Notes: a model not told the origin generated them from the letters alone. A stretch of DNA of 64,000 nucleotides from JALYNX01 sp035292685 (GCA_035292685.1 DATDPP010000079.1:124001-188000), one strand, 5' to 3'; shown: positions 7,040-16,191, numbered from the stretch's first letter. Numbers and translations are program-made.

Positions 7040-9661
7040 TTGCCCCATCTCTTCGACTTCTCGGCCACTGATGGTTCCGACGCGGACCTGCTGGGAGGCA
7101 AAGGCGCCGGGTTGGCGCGAATGACCTCGCTCGGCCTTCCGGTGCCTCCAGGCTTCACTATCACCACCGAGGTCTGTCGGCTGACGATGAGGGACGGCCG
7201 CGTTCCCGAGAACCTGTGGGAAGAGGTCGACTCGGCAATCGCTCGTCTCGAGACCAGGACCGGGCGCACCTTCGGCGGGGGCCCGGTTCCGATCCTGCTC
7301 TCGGTGAGATCGGGCGCCAGGGCCTCGATGCCCGGAATGATGGACACCATCCTCAACCTGGGGCTCAACGACGAAGTGGTCAAGAACTTGATCGAGTGGT
7401 CAGGAGATCCACATTTCGCCTGGGACGCCTATCGCCGATTCGTGCAGATGTACGGCGACGTGGTCCTCGGTGTGGAACCGAGCCTGTTTCAGGAAGTTCT
7501 CGTCGAGCTCCGGAACGCGGCTGGAGTCGATGACGACACAGAGCTCGACACCGACGAACTCGAGACGGCTACTCGGAGCTTCCAGGAGATCGTCGAGGAG
7601 CTTCGACCCGGCGGGCTCCCCAGCGACCCCTATGAGCAGTTGCGGGGTGCGATCACCGCGGTCTTCAGCTCATGGAACACCAAGCGTGCCGTCGACTACC
7701 GGAGGATCTACTCGATCCCCGACGACCTGGGCACGGCCGCCAATGTGCAGATGATGGTCTTTGGTGACCTCGGTGACGACTCGGGGACCGGTGTCTGCTT
7801 CACCCGGGATCCCGGAACCGGAGCTCACCTCATATACGGCGACTATCTCCCCCGGGCCCAAGGTGAGGATGTCGTGGCCGGCACCCGCAACCCTTTGACG
7901 CTCGATCAGCTCGGAAAGCTCCACCCGGAATGTCACCACCAGTTGCTCGAGATCATGAGCGGTCTGGAAGCCCATTACCGCGACATGTGTGACATCGAGT
8001 TCACCATCGAGCGCAAGGTCCTGTACATCCTCCAGACCCGGGCCGGGAAACGAACCGCGGCCGCCGCAGTCAAGATGGCCGTGGCCATGGTGGACGAGGG
8101 TCTCATCGACCGCGCCACGGCGGTGAGGCGGGTCGCCCCCGCCTCCCTCGAGCAACTGCACCGCCCCCGGATCGCCGACCACGTGAAGCTCTCCGGCGCC
8201 GCCGTCATCGGTATCGCCGCCTCCCCGGGGGCCGCCATCGGCAAAGTTGTGTTCTCGTCCGACGCTGCCGTGGCCCAGGCAAGGGAAGGCGAAGCAGTGA
8301 TCCTCGTCCGCCCTGAGACGACACCCAACGACATTCACGGCATGGCGGCCGCGGTCGGGATCCTGACCAGTCAGGGCGGGAAGACCTCGCACGCCGCGGT
8401 GGTGGCCAGGGGCATGGGCAAGCCGGCAGTGACCGGGGCTGCGGACCTGAGCGTGGACGCCGGGGCCGGTTTGGCCCGAACGGTCGCCGATGAGATCCGG
8501 GTCGGTGACCTGGTGACGATCGACGGTTCCACCGGGGCGGTGTTCATCGGCAGCGTCGATGTCGTCGCCCCAGAGTCCCTACCCGAATTGCGCCGGCTGC
8601 TGGAGTGGGCCGATGAGATCAGGGCCCTGGGGGTGTGGGCCAACGCTGACAACGCCGAGGATGCGGCCATTGCCAGAAGCCTCGGCGCAGAAGGAATCGG
8701 CCTGGCGCGGACCGAGCACATGTTTCTCGGCGAGAGACTCCAAGTGGTGCAGCGAATCATCCTCTCCGAGGTCGAAGAGGAGCGCTCCTTCGCGCTGATG
8801 GAATTGGAGCGTGTCCAGATCGGTGATTTCGAAGGCCTGCTCGAGGCGATGGATGGCCTGCCGGTGGTGATCAGGCTCCTCGACCCTCCGCTTCACGAAT
8901 TCCTGCCCTCTCGTTTCGAGTTGGAGCACGAGATGCGGCTCGACGCCAAGGAGGGCCTTCCCATCGACGACCTGCAGTCGATGTCCGAGCAGGTTGCCAG
9001 GTGGGAGGAGGACAACCCGATGCTCGGTTTGCGCGGCGTTCGGCTCGGCCTGATGGTCGACCACCTCTACCGGATGCAAGCTCGGGCCGCCTGTCATGCC
9101 CTGGTCAGGAGACTCCAGGCCGGGGGCCATCCCATACTCGAGATCATGATCCCTCTCGTTGCTGACGTGGAGGAGTTGATCCGCATGCGGGAGATGATCG
9201 AAGAGGAGGTCAAAGACGCAGCAGACCAGTCGGGGCTCCGACTGGAGGTTCCGGTGGGGACGATGATCGAGCTGCCTCGTGCCGCCCTGACCGCGGGGGC
9301 CATCGCTAAGGTCGCCGACTTTTTCTCGTTTGGAACCAATGACCTCACCCAGATGACGTACGGGCTGAGTAGGGACGACGCGGAAGCGCTGTTCCTCCGT
9401 GAATACCTGGAGCGGGGAATCCTGCCCTCGAACCCCTTTCAGACCCTCGACCGCGCCGGTGTTGGCCGCTTGGTTCGGGTGGCAGCCAAAGAGGGCAGGG
9501 AGGCAAACCCCGGGCTGACCCTCGGTCTCTGCGGCGAGCACGGAGGGGACCCCAAGTCGATTGCCTTCGTCCACGAGCTAGGACTCGACTACGTCTCGTG
9601 CAGCCCGCCCCGAATCGAGGGGGCACGGCTGGCCGCGGCCCAGGCCGCGCTGGCCGATTAA
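7040..9661 (+). CDS. ppdK: Pyruvate, phosphate dikinase
   Basis: Interconverts pyruvate, ATP and Pi with phosphoenolpyruvate, AMP and PPi. The N-terminal nucleotide-binding domain opens LLGGKGAGLARMTSLGLPVPPGF. The swivelling domain has TSQGGKTSHAAVVARGMGKPAVTG with the phosphorylated His. The C-terminal PEP domain shows GLARTEHMF, GTNDLTQMTYGLSRDD and LCGEHGGDP. The start is the TTG at 7040 because AAGGAG sits 10 nt upstream; this gives 873 aa, the usual PPDK length, whereas the GTG at 6956 adds 28 unrelated residues. With a membrane pyrophosphatase also in this window, PPi-linked energy metabolism is plausible (inference). Confidence 0.95.
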   Translation: MPHLFDFSATDGSDADLLGGKGAGLARMTSLGLPVPPGFTITTEVCRLTMRDGRVPENLWEEVDSAIARLETRTGRTFGGGPVPILLSVRSGARASMPGMMDTILNLGLNDEVVKNLIEWSGDPHFAWDAYRRFVQMYGDVVLGVEPSLFQEVLVELRNAAGVDDDTELDTDELETATRSFQEIVEELRPGGLPSDPYEQLRGAITAVFSSWNTKRAVDYRRIYSIPDDLGTAANVQMMVFGDLGDDSGTGVCFTRDPGTGAHLIYGDYLPRAQGEDVVAGTRNPLTLDQLGKLHPECHHQLLEIMSGLEAHYRDMCDIEFTIERKVLYILQTRAGKRTAAAAVKMAVAMVDEGLIDRATAVRRVAPASLEQLHRPRIADHVKLSGAAVIGIAASPGAAIGKVVFSSDAAVAQAREGEAVILVRPETTPNDIHGMAAAVGILTSQGGKTSHAAVVARGMGKPAVTGAADLSVDAGAGLARTVADEIRVGDLVTIDGSTGAVFIGSVDVVAPESLPELRRLLEWADEIRALGVWANADNAEDAAIARSLGAEGIGLARTEHMFLGERLQVVQRIILSEVEEERSFALMELERVQIGDFEGLLEAMDGLPVVIRLLDPPLHEFLPSRFELEHEMRLDAKEGLPIDDLQSMSEQVARWEEDNPMLGLRGVRLGLMVDHLYRMQARAACHALVRRLQAGGHPILEIMIPLVADVEELIRMREMIEEEVKDAADQSGLRLEVPVGTMIELPRAALTAGAIAKVADFFSFGTNDLTQMTYGLSRDDAEALFLREYLERGILPSNPFQTLDRAGVGRLVRVAAKEGREANPGLTLGLCGEHGGDPKSIAFVHELGLDYVSCSPPRIEGARLAAAQAALAD

Positions 9662-10383
9662 CGCCCCACAAGCTTCTCGATCGCATCGACCAGGGCACCT
9701 ACGCCCTCACCGGTGAGGGCGGTGGTGGTCAACACCTCGGACCCCGACTCTCCGGCGGCGCCCAGCAGGGCGTGTCGCACCTCGTCGACGCCCGGCCGAT
9801 CGGCCTTGTTGACCACGAATAGGTCGGCGATCTCGATCACCCCGGCCTTCTCGGCCTGGATCTGGTCACCCCACCCTGGTCCCACGACCAACACCACCAC
9901 CTCGACCAGGTTCATCACCTCGATCTCGGACTGACCCACACCCACCGTCTCCACGAGCACAAAGTCGAATCCGGCATTGGAAAGGATGTCGATAGTCGAC
10001 CCTGCCGCCGCCGCCAGCCCACCAAGATGCCCGCGGGTGGCCATGGAGCGGATATAGACCCCATCGTCCTCGACATGACCTTGCATTCGGATCCGGTCCC
10101 CGAGCAGTGCCCCGCCGGTGAGCGGGCTGGAAGGATCCACCGCTAGCACCGCAACGGAGAGAGAACGCGACCTCAGTTCGGTGATGATCGCGCTGATCAG
10201 CGTGGACTTTCCGGCCCCGGGGGGACCGGTGACCCCGATGCGCCTCGCTGATTGCCCTTCTCGACTCAGGGTGCCCACAGCCTCGACGACGTCGGGCTCA
10301 CCCGATTCGATCGCCGTCACCAGGCGAGCCAGAGCGGCCCGATCACCGGTACGAACGAGATCGATCAGCTCGCTCGAGCTCAT
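9658..10383 (-). CDS. MeaB/ArgK-type GTPase, short form
   Basis: G3E-family P-loop GTPase that protects and reloads B12-dependent acyl-CoA mutases such as methylmalonyl-CoA mutase. Walker A GPPGAGKST, VDPSSP, the DRIRM loop, SMATRGHLGGL, ETVGVGQSE and NKAD are all present. At 241 aa it lacks the C-terminal dimerisation arm of the usual 320-330 aa proteins. No mutase gene is adjacent. The start ATG is 7 nt after TAGGCT, a leaderless pattern. Its 3' end overlaps that of ppdK by 4 bp. Confidence 0.85.
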   Translation of the reverse strand: MSSSELIDLVRTGDRAALARLVTAIESGEPDVVEAVGTLSREGQSARRIGVTGPPGAGKSTLISAIITELRSRSLSVAVLAVDPSSPLTGGALLGDRIRMQGHVEDDGVYIRSMATRGHLGGLAAAAGSTIDILSNAGFDFVLVETVGVGQSEIEVMNLVEVVVLVVGPGWGDQIQAEKAGVIEIADLFVVNKADRPGVDEVRHALLGAAGESGSEVLTTTALTGEGVGALVDAIEKLVGR

Positions 10384-10390
10384 CGGGGAA

Positions 10391-10396
10391 AGCCTA
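10391..10396 (-). promoter_or_regulatory. -10-like box TAGGCT for the MeaB-like gene
   Basis: Read on the minus strand, TAGGCT is 7 nt before the ATG at 10383. Confidence 0.4.
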
Positions 10397-10403
10397 AGAC
10401 CGG

Positions 10404-10775
10404 TCAGACCGAATCGGGGGAGTCCAGCAGATGCCCGGGAAGGGAGATCCCGCCATGCATGGGTAGAGCGGCGTCTTCGTCGAGCGTGGGGGCGTCGGCG
10501 CTGGCGTTGACTTCCTCGACACCGGGCACCCGATCCATCAGTATCCGTTCAATCCCCGCCTTGAGGGTCATCATCGACAGCGGGCAACCCCCGCAAGCCC
10601 CCACCATCTGGATGTTGACGGTCCCCCCCTCGGTCCCGAGCAGGATCAAATCACCGCCGTCGGCCTGGACGGCCGGGCGGATGTACTCCAGGGTCTCGGC
10701 GAGCTTCTCCTGGTCGATTTCGGGCCGATCGGCTGAATTGGCGGACGCGATCGTCACTGGGGTGGCTGATGTCAT
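10404..10775 (-). CDS. Nfu-type (NifU C-terminal domain) Fe-S carrier
   Basis: Fe-S cluster scaffold or carrier of 123 aa. The core EIDQEKLAETLEYIRPAVQADGGD leads into ACGGCPLS, with the CxxC that bridges a 4Fe-4S cluster between two monomers, then LKAGIERILMDRVPGVEEV. I start at the ATG at 10775; the frame stays open to a GTG at 10838, close to the murA stop, but the extra residues are not family-like. It is downstream of murA on the same strand and probably cotranscribed. Confidence 0.85.
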   Translation of the reverse strand: MTSATPVTIASANSADRPEIDQEKLAETLEYIRPAVQADGGDLILLGTEGGTVNIQMVGACGGCPLSMMTLKAGIERILMDRVPGVEEVNASADAPTLDEDAALPMHGGISLPGHLLDSPDSV

Positions 10776-10847
10776 CGTTTGGTAGAACCAGTTGTAGAGG
10801 TCGACTGTTCCAAATTCTAAGGGCTTGCCGGCAATCACCTAATCGGC

Positions 10848-12098
10848 TCATCCCCTGGAGACAAGGGCTCCCAGGGCACCGAGACGACCCGTGAAGTCCT
10901 CATACCCGCGATCGATATGCTCGGCATCGCCGACGGATGTGGTGCCATCGGCACGCAGCCCGGCCAGAACCAGGGCCGCCCCCGCCCGGATATCAGGCGC
11001 CAGGACCGGACATCCGGAAAGCCGATCGACACCGCGAACGATGGCATGCTGCACCTCGATGGTGATATCGGCACCCATCCGGGCCAGTTCGCCCACATAG
11101 CGAAAACGCGAGTCATAGAGGTTTTCGGTGATCACCGAGGTTCCCGAGGCCACTGTGAGCAAGGCCACCATTTGTGGGTGCATATCGGTGTGGAAACCGG
11201 GAAAGGGAAGCGTGGCGAAGTCGACATGTGTTGGTCGCTCGGGGCCGATCACCCTGAGCCATCCGTCGCCGCGTTCGACCTGGGCCCCGGTTTCCTCGAG
11301 TTTCATCAGTTCCATCCGGAGATGGGTAGGTGCGCACCCGGTAACGGTCACGTCCCCCCCGGTGATGGCGGCGGCGACGGCATAGGTCCCGGCCTCGAGT
11401 CGGTCGGGGATCACCCGGTGCTCGACTGCGGAGAGGGCTTCCACCCCGACGACGGTGACCAGCGAGGTCCCGCCGCCGGTGATGTCGGCGCCCATCGCCA
11501 CCAGATGATCGATCAAGTCGAGGATCTCGGGCTCGCGCGCCGCGTTCACGATCACCGTTTCCCCCTCGGCGGTGGCGCCGGCGAACAACAGACTCTCCGT
11601 GGCGCCCACCGATGGGAAGGGCAACTCGACCTCGGTTCCCTTGAACCGGCCGTCCAGTGCTCCGACGAGCTCACCGTGAACCAGTTCGAATTCTGCCCCC
11701 ATGGCCTCGAGACCGCCGAGATGCATGTCGATGGGCCTGGCCCCCAGGTCGTCGCCACCGGGAAGCGCCACCCTGGCAACACCGGTCCTGGCGAGAAGGG
11801 GGGCCAAGACGACGATCGACGCCCGCATCTGGCGCACCAACTCGATCGGCGCCTCCGGGTTGAGCTCGTCAGGGACCAATAACCAGAGCTCTTCATTGCC
11901 CTGTTCGACACGACAACCGAGGTGCTCCAGAACCTGGGACATCAGCTCGACATCGAGGATGGTGGGGACGTTGGTCAGATGATGACGCCCGGGGGCGAGC
12001 AGGGCAGAAACCATCTCCTTGAGCACCGCGTTCTTGGCGCCGCGCACCCCGACGGTTCCCTGGAGACGCGCTCCACCCTCGACGACGATCACGGACAT
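10848..12098 (-). CDS. murA: UDP-N-acetylglucosamine 1-carboxyvinyltransferase (MurA), Cys-to-Asp form
   Basis: First committed step of peptidoglycan synthesis: transfers enolpyruvate from PEP to UDP-GlcNAc. GGARLQGTVGVRGAKNAVL at the N-terminus, LPGGDDLGARPIDMHLGGL at about 112-130 and the C-terminal RADG/DRGYEDF region identify it. The catalytic loop residue that is Cys115 in E. coli is Asp116 here; the same change in mycobacteria and chlamydiae gives intrinsic fosfomycin resistance. Start is the ATG at 12098, 7 nt after TACATT; an ATG 18 nt upstream lacks support. 416 aa. Confidence 0.95.
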   Translation of the reverse strand: MSVIVVEGGARLQGTVGVRGAKNAVLKEMVSALLAPGRHHLTNVPTILDVELMSQVLEHLGCRVEQGNEELWLLVPDELNPEAPIELVRQMRASIVVLAPLLARTGVARVALPGGDDLGARPIDMHLGGLEAMGAEFELVHGELVGALDGRFKGTEVELPFPSVGATESLLFAGATAEGETVIVNAAREPEILDLIDHLVAMGADITGGGTSLVTVVGVEALSAVEHRVIPDRLEAGTYAVAAAITGGDVTVTGCAPTHLRMELMKLEETGAQVERGDGWLRVIGPERPTHVDFATLPFPGFHTDMHPQMVALLTVASGTSVITENLYDSRFRYVGELARMGADITIEVQHAIVRGVDRLSGCPVLAPDIRAGAALVLAGLRADGTTSVGDAEHIDRGYEDFTGRLGALGALVSRG

Positions 12099-12105
12099 CG
12101 CGTCG

Positions 12106-12111
12106 AATGTA
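12106..12111 (-). promoter_or_regulatory. -10-like box TACATT for murA
   Basis: On the minus strand TACATT lies 7 nt before the ATG at 12098 and decides that start. Confidence 0.45.
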
Positions 12112-12165
12112 ACCACCCCGTGCCGCCAACCACACGTTGGTTCCGGTCCGGAAGGGTGGCATGGC

Positions 12166-12171
12166 TACCCT
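12166..12171 (+). promoter_or_regulatory. -10-like box TACCCT for rpiB
   Basis: TACCCT ends 9 nt before the ATG at 12181; no SD is present. Confidence 0.4.
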
Positions 12172-12180
12172 GCCGCGGCC

Positions 12181-12621
12181 ATGAGAATCGCACTGGGCTC
12201 CGATCATGCCGGATACTCGATGAAGGAGTACCTGGCTTCGTGGCTGGCCGAATCCGGTCATGCCGTATATGACCTGGGCACTCATTCGGCCGAGCCGGTC
12301 GACTATCCCGATTATGCGGCCGCGGTGGGTCAGGCGGTCCTGGACGGGCGGGCCGACCGCGGGATCGTCATCTGCGGTTCAGGGGCCGGGGCCTCGGTGG
12401 CGGCCAGCAAACTGAACGGGATCAGAGCGGCCGTGGCCCACGACATGTACACCGCGCATCAGATGGTGGAGCACGATGACGTCAACGTGATCTGCCTCGG
12501 GTCGAGGGTGATCGGGTTCTCGCTGGCGCAGGACCTGGTGAGCACCTTCCTCAACGCCAAGTTCAGCCGCGAAGATCGTCACATACGGCGGCTGGAGAAG
12601 ATTCGGTCTCTGGAGACCTGA
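12181..12621 (+). CDS. rpiB: Ribose 5-phosphate isomerase B
   Basis: Interconverts ribose 5-phosphate and ribulose 5-phosphate in the pentose phosphate pathway. Opening MRIALGSDHAGYSMKEYL, then DYPDYAAAVGQAV, the catalytic-loop motif ICGSGAGASVAASKLNGIRAA and NVICLGSRVIG are RpiB/LacAB hallmarks. The usual active-site Cys motif (GTGIG) is GSGAG here, similar to actinobacterial forms that use a Glu as base. 146 aa. Divergent from murA. Confidence 0.9.
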   Translation: MRIALGSDHAGYSMKEYLASWLAESGHAVYDLGTHSAEPVDYPDYAAAVGQAVLDGRADRGIVICGSGAGASVAASKLNGIRAAVAHDMYTAHQMVEHDDVNVICLGSRVIGFSLAQDLVSTFLNAKFSREDRHIRRLEKIRSLET

Positions 12622-12624
12622 GCC

Positions 12625-13281
12625 TCAGCCGACGCTTTCCAGGGCGAGCTGGCTCAACGCATTGAGCCCGTCGACGCCGATCTCACCAGCAATTCTCTGC
12701 ACCACCTTGTTGTCCCCATCCAGCACCACATACATGGGAGTGCTCGCCATCCCGTAGGCGGCAGCCGCGGTGCCGATCTCGTCGTCCATGATCACCGGCA
12801 ACGTCCACCCCTCGGCTTCGAGCCAATCCTGAGGAGGCCAGTTGGGACGGAGTTGGTCGGTGAAGACAGTCAACGAGTACATGTCGACCCCTTCGGGAAG
12901 CCCACCGTCGTTGATCCATTGCTGGATCACCGGAACTTCGTTCTGGCAGTGGGGGCACCAGTGGGCCAGGAGGACCAGGAGCTTTGGCCTCCCGTCAGCA
13001 GTGATGCTGTATTGGTTTCCCTTCCAGTCGCTGCCGCTGACCGCCGCCGCCGTGAGACCGACCGCGGCATCGTTCAACGGGTCGGCGAAGAGCGGGAGCG
13101 GGTCGCCCTCCATGGTGATCTCGCCAAACCCGATGCTGGCGTCGAGTTCCTGCTCGCCGGCGATCGAGATGGCGAGAAGGATGATCAACCCGAGCCCGAC
13201 CACCCCTCCGAGGATCCACCACAGGGTGCTCAGATTGCTGCCTTTCTTGGCCGGGGGTTTCCTCTGAGTGCGCTGGGTCAT
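12625..13281 (-). CDS. Membrane-anchored thioredoxin-like protein (TlpA/redoxin type)
   Basis: One N-terminal membrane helix (about residues 18-41) is followed by an extracytoplasmic thioredoxin fold. The redox motif is WCPHC (C109, C112), and STPMYVVLDGD gives the cis-Pro loop. It probably works as an extracytoplasmic thiol reductase or oxidase. It overlaps the DsbB/BdbC-like gene by 4 bp, so the two likely form a disulfide-handling pair. 218 aa. The substrate is not evident from context. Confidence 0.88.
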   Translation of the reverse strand: MTQRTQRKPPAKKGSNLSTLWWILGGVVGLGLIILLAISIAGEQELDASIGFGEITMEGDPLPLFADPLNDAAVGLTAAAVSGSDWKGNQYSITADGRPKLLVLLAHWCPHCQNEVPVIQQWINDGGLPEGVDMYSLTVFTDQLRPNWPPQDWLEAEGWTLPVIMDDEIGTAAAAYGMASTPMYVVLDGDNKVVQRIAGEIGVDGLNALSQLALESVG

Positions 13282-13814
13282 AATTCGTTGTTCCCGGTTT
13301 TCACGTAGAGGGCGAGAAGCACGGAGATCAAGATAAACCCGGCGCCGGCCATAAACGGGATGTCGAGGAAACCGAATACTTCGACATTGCGAGCGGAGCA
13401 GGGGTTGAGCGGGTCACAGGAGCCGCCTTCGAGGCTGGGGTAGAACTGGATCACGTTGTGGTAGATCGAGATTGCGAGCCCGATCAGGGCCAGTGGGAGG
13501 GCGTAGTACTTGACCACCGCTTCCCGCCGGATCGCACCCACCAGGAGGATGATCGCCAGCGGGTACATGGCGATCCGCTGGAACCAGCACAAACGACAGG
13601 GCACGAAGTGGATGACCTCGGAGTAGATCAACGACCCGACGGTGGCCACCAACGCCACCACCCAGGCCAGCCAGATCGCCTTGTCGCCCAGGAGGTATGC
13701 CGCCTCCGGCCCCTTCGCCATCCGATAGATGACAAGACCCAACGCAGCCGCCAGCGCCACCAGGGACAGCATGGCAAGGACGATGTTGTAGAGATTCGTG
13801 GCTTCGATCGACAT
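13278..13814 (-). CDS. DsbB/BdbC-like disulfide bond formation membrane protein
   Basis: Integral membrane thiol oxidase that would pass electrons from a Dsb partner to quinone. About five hydrophobic helices are visible. The first Cys pair is PCRLCWFQR (C73, C76), the family CxxC before a helix; a second pair lies in GGSCDPLNPC near residue 140. 178 aa. It is the first gene of a two-gene operon with the thioredoxin-like protein, and tRNA-Glu lies 18 bp upstream on the same strand. Menaquinone, whose synthesis genes are in this window, is the probable electron acceptor (inference). Confidence 0.88.
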   Translation of the reverse strand: MSIEATNLYNIVLAMLSLVALAAALGLVIYRMAKGPEAAYLLGDKAIWLAWVVALVATVGSLIYSEVIHFVPCRLCWFQRIAMYPLAIILLVGAIRREAVVKYYALPLALIGLAISIYHNVIQFYPSLEGGSCDPLNPCSARNVEVFGFLDIPFMAGAGFILISVLLALYVKTGNNEL

Positions 13815-13832
13815 TGGGTTTCTCTTGGTGGG

Positions 13833-13905
13833 CAGTCCCGACCGGATTCGAACCGGCGTTTCCGGCTTGAAAGGCCGGCGTCCTGGGCCTCTGGACGACG
13901 GGACC
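13833..13905 (-). tRNA. tRNA-Glu (anticodon TTC)
   Basis: On the minus strand a full cloverleaf folds: acceptor GGTCCCG/CGGGACT (first pair G-T), anticodon arm CCGGC-CTTTCAA-GCCGG giving TTC, and T arm GCCGG-TTCGAAT-CCGGT. Discriminator G; CCA is not encoded. It lies between gltX, the enzyme that charges it, and a disulfide operon, all on the minus strand. Confidence 0.93.
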
Positions 13906-13949
13906 TGGAAGGGGAAGGATACCTGGTCACCGACTGGTATCCCCCACCA

Positions 13950-14000
13950 CGTAATTGGGACGCTCAGGTGTCACATGCGGACCTGTAGATCCCAATTACG
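13950..14000 (-). repeat. 51-bp palindromic repeat, copy 1
   Basis: Begins CGTAATTGGGA and ends TCCCAATTACG (11-bp arms), with an inner CAGGT/ACCTG pair. Read on the minus strand it matches the copy at 17843-17893 at 46 of 51 positions. Its first bases contain the TAA stop codon of gltX. Confidence 0.85.
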
Positions 14001-15423
14001 GGGAAGGAAGCCTCCCAAGGGCCCTCTCCAGACGCTCCAGAGTCTTCTCTTTCCCCAGCGCCGCCATCGACTCGAAGAGCGGTGGGCTCACCGAGGACCC
14101 GGTCACCGCCACCCGCAGCGGCTGAAGACCCTTGGCGGCCCCGATCCCCATCTCCTCGACCATCCCCCTCAACACCGGCTCGATGACCTCGGCCCTCCAA
14201 TCGTCGACGGTTTCGAGCCGCGAGCGGGCCTCGGTGATGATCCCGGCCACGCCCTCCCCGGTCATCACCTTCCCCCACGACGTCTCGTCGTATTCGTCGA
14301 AGTCCGCGAAGAGAAACACCACTTGCTCGCCGGCCTCGGGAAGGAATCGGGTTCGCTCCTGGACCAAGCCGGCGATCGATTCGAAACGGATCCATTCCGC
14401 CGAGTCGAGGGATCGCCCGACCGCGCTTTCGACATGCGGCCTGACCAGCTCCAGAAACCGATCCGGCGACAGCGCCCGGATGTACTCGCCGTTCATCCAG
14501 GCCAGCTTCTCGGGATCGAACACCGCCGGGTTGCTGGAGACCTCGCCGAGGTCGAAGGCGGCCACCGCCTCCGCCCTGGAGAAGATGGTGGTCTCGGCAT
14601 CGAGGGACCACCCGAGCAAGGACAAATAGTTGAAGACTGCGTCTGCCAGATAGCCCTCATCCCGATACACCGAAAGCGAGACAGCGGCGAAGCGCTTCGA
14701 GAGTTTCTTACCGTCGGTGCCGAACAGCAACGGAAGATGGGCATAGGTGGCCTCGGTGGCTCCCATTGCCCGGGCGAGCAGGATGTGCTTGGGTGTCGAC
14801 GGCAGCAAATCCTCGCCTCTAGCCACATGTGTGATCTCGTAGTCGACATCGTCCACGGTCGAGGCGAGGTGATAGGTGGGTGTGCCGTCGCTGCGCAGGA
14901 TCACGAAGTCGTCGATGTCGCGCGGCTCGAAACTCACAGCCCCCCGGACCAGGTCATCAAAAGCCACCGGTGCATCCTGCGGGATGGAAAGGCGGATGGC
15001 TCCGGTCTCGGCAGCTCGGTCCGCTCGCCGGATGTAGTGACCAGGATGCTTCCCCTCGCTCTGGGCGCGGGCCCGAAGCTCTTCGAGTTCCTCGGGCGAT
15101 CGGTTGTCGTAGTAGGCGGCGCCTTCTGTCACCAATTGGCCGGCGACCTCCCGGTACCTCTCGTAGCGGTCGGACTGTCGATAGCTGCCGTGTGGCCCGC
15201 CGACCTCGACTCCTTCGTCCCAGTCCAGACCCAGCCAGCGCAGGGAGTCGAGGATGTCAGCCTCGAACTGCGGTGTCGAGCGCTCCCGATCGGTGTCGTC
15301 GATGCGGACGATGAACACGCCGCCTTTATGTCGTGCGTAGAGCCAGTTGAAGAGGGCAGCCCGGGCCGTGCCGACATGGAGATACCCGGTAGGGGAGGGA
15401 GCTATCCGAACCCGGACCGTCAC
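13996..15423 (-). CDS. gltX: Glutamyl-tRNA synthetase
   Basis: Class I aminoacyl-tRNA synthetase charging tRNA-Glu. N-terminal RIAPSPTGYLHVGTARAALFNW holds the HIGH-type motif (HVGT), then RIDDTDRERS; the KMSKS motif is GKKLSKRF near residue 245. 475 aa, normal length. It overlaps the upstream FAH-family gene by 4 bp and so is translationally coupled. Its stop codon TAA falls in the first bases of the 51-bp repeat, which suggests that insertion of the repeat reset the C-terminus. tRNA-Glu(TTC) follows about 90 bp downstream. Confidence 0.97.
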   Translation of the reverse strand: MTVRVRIAPSPTGYLHVGTARAALFNWLYARHKGGVFIVRIDDTDRERSTPQFEADILDSLRWLGLDWDEGVEVGGPHGSYRQSDRYERYREVAGQLVTEGAAYYDNRSPEELEELRARAQSEGKHPGHYIRRADRAAETGAIRLSIPQDAPVAFDDLVRGAVSFEPRDIDDFVILRSDGTPTYHLASTVDDVDYEITHVARGEDLLPSTPKHILLARAMGATEATYAHLPLLFGTDGKKLSKRFAAVSLSVYRDEGYLADAVFNYLSLLGWSLDAETTIFSRAEAVAAFDLGEVSSNPAVFDPEKLAWMNGEYIRALSPDRFLELVRPHVESAVGRSLDSAEWIRFESIAGLVQERTRFLPEAGEQVVFLFADFDEYDETSWGKVMTGEGVAGIITEARSRLETVDDWRAEVIEPVLRGMVEEMGIGAAKGLQPLRVAVTGSSVSPPLFESMAALGKEKTLERLERALGRLPSP

Positions 15424-16181
15424 CGGCGCACCACCCGGTTGCTCAAGATCCCGATGCCGTCGATCTCCACCTCCACGGTGTCTCCGCTTTCGATCTTCCC
15501 CACCCCGGCCGGTGTCCCGGTGAGGATCACGTCACCGGGGAGCAGGGTCATCACCGCGGTGATGAATTCAAAGAGCTCGGCCACCCCGAAGACCATGTCC
15601 GAGGTGAACCCGGCCTGGCGCACATCGCCGTTGACCCGACAGATGACGGCGAGACGCTCCAGCGGATCGAGCTCGGTCTCGATGGCCGGGCCCAGCGGGC
15701 AAAAGGTGTCGAACCCCTTTGCCCGGGTCCATTGCCCGTCACGGTTCTGAAGATCCCGAGCGGTCACGTCGTTTGCCGCCGTATACCCGAGGATGTACTG
15801 CGAGGCATCCTCGGCCCGAACGTTGTGGGCGACCCTGTGGATCACTGCGGCCAATTCGGCCTCGTGGTGTACCTCATTCGAGGTCGCAGGGAGCACCACC
15901 GACGCGTCCGGCCCGACCACGGCAGTTGCGGGCTTCATGAAGATCAGCGGCTCCTCCGGCACCTCGCCACCCCTCTCCGAGGCGTGATCCACATAGTTGC
16001 GGCCCACACAGACCACCTTGGTTGGAATGACCGGAGCGAGAAGCTGAACTCGATCCCAAGGCACCACCGTCTCGGTCGGCTCCCACGCCACGAACGGCGT
16101 TCCCCGGTAGACCATCACCCCCTCGGAGTCGGCGACGCCGTAGGCAATGTCGTCACCGGCTTTGATCCGAACGATCTTCAT
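15420..16181 (-). CDS. Fumarylacetoacetate hydrolase family protein
   Basis: FAH-fold hydrolase or decarboxylase acting on a 2-oxo acid (acylpyruvase-like). VGRNYVDHASE, the metal ligands HHEAELA, YTAANDVTARDLQ, GFDTFCPLGP and LLPGDVILTGTPAGVGKIESGD are all typical. 253 aa. It leads an operon with gltX (4-bp overlap). Its ATG is 10 nt after TAGCGT on the minus strand. The real substrate cannot be told from sequence. Confidence 0.9.
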   Translation of the reverse strand: MKIVRIKAGDDIAYGVADSEGVMVYRGTPFVAWEPTETVVPWDRVQLLAPVIPTKVVCVGRNYVDHASERGGEVPEEPLIFMKPATAVVGPDASVVLPATSNEVHHEAELAAVIHRVAHNVRAEDASQYILGYTAANDVTARDLQNRDGQWTRAKGFDTFCPLGPAIETELDPLERLAVICRVNGDVRQAGFTSDMVFGVAELFEFITAVMTLLPGDVILTGTPAGVGKIESGDTVEVEIDGIGILSNRVVRR

Positions 16182-16191
16182 GAGGCGGCGG

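Noticed and set aside
13798..15750. 650-codon plus-strand frame opposite gltX
   Set aside because: Shadow of gltX and the FAH gene; contains a tRNA on the other strand and no recognisable domain.
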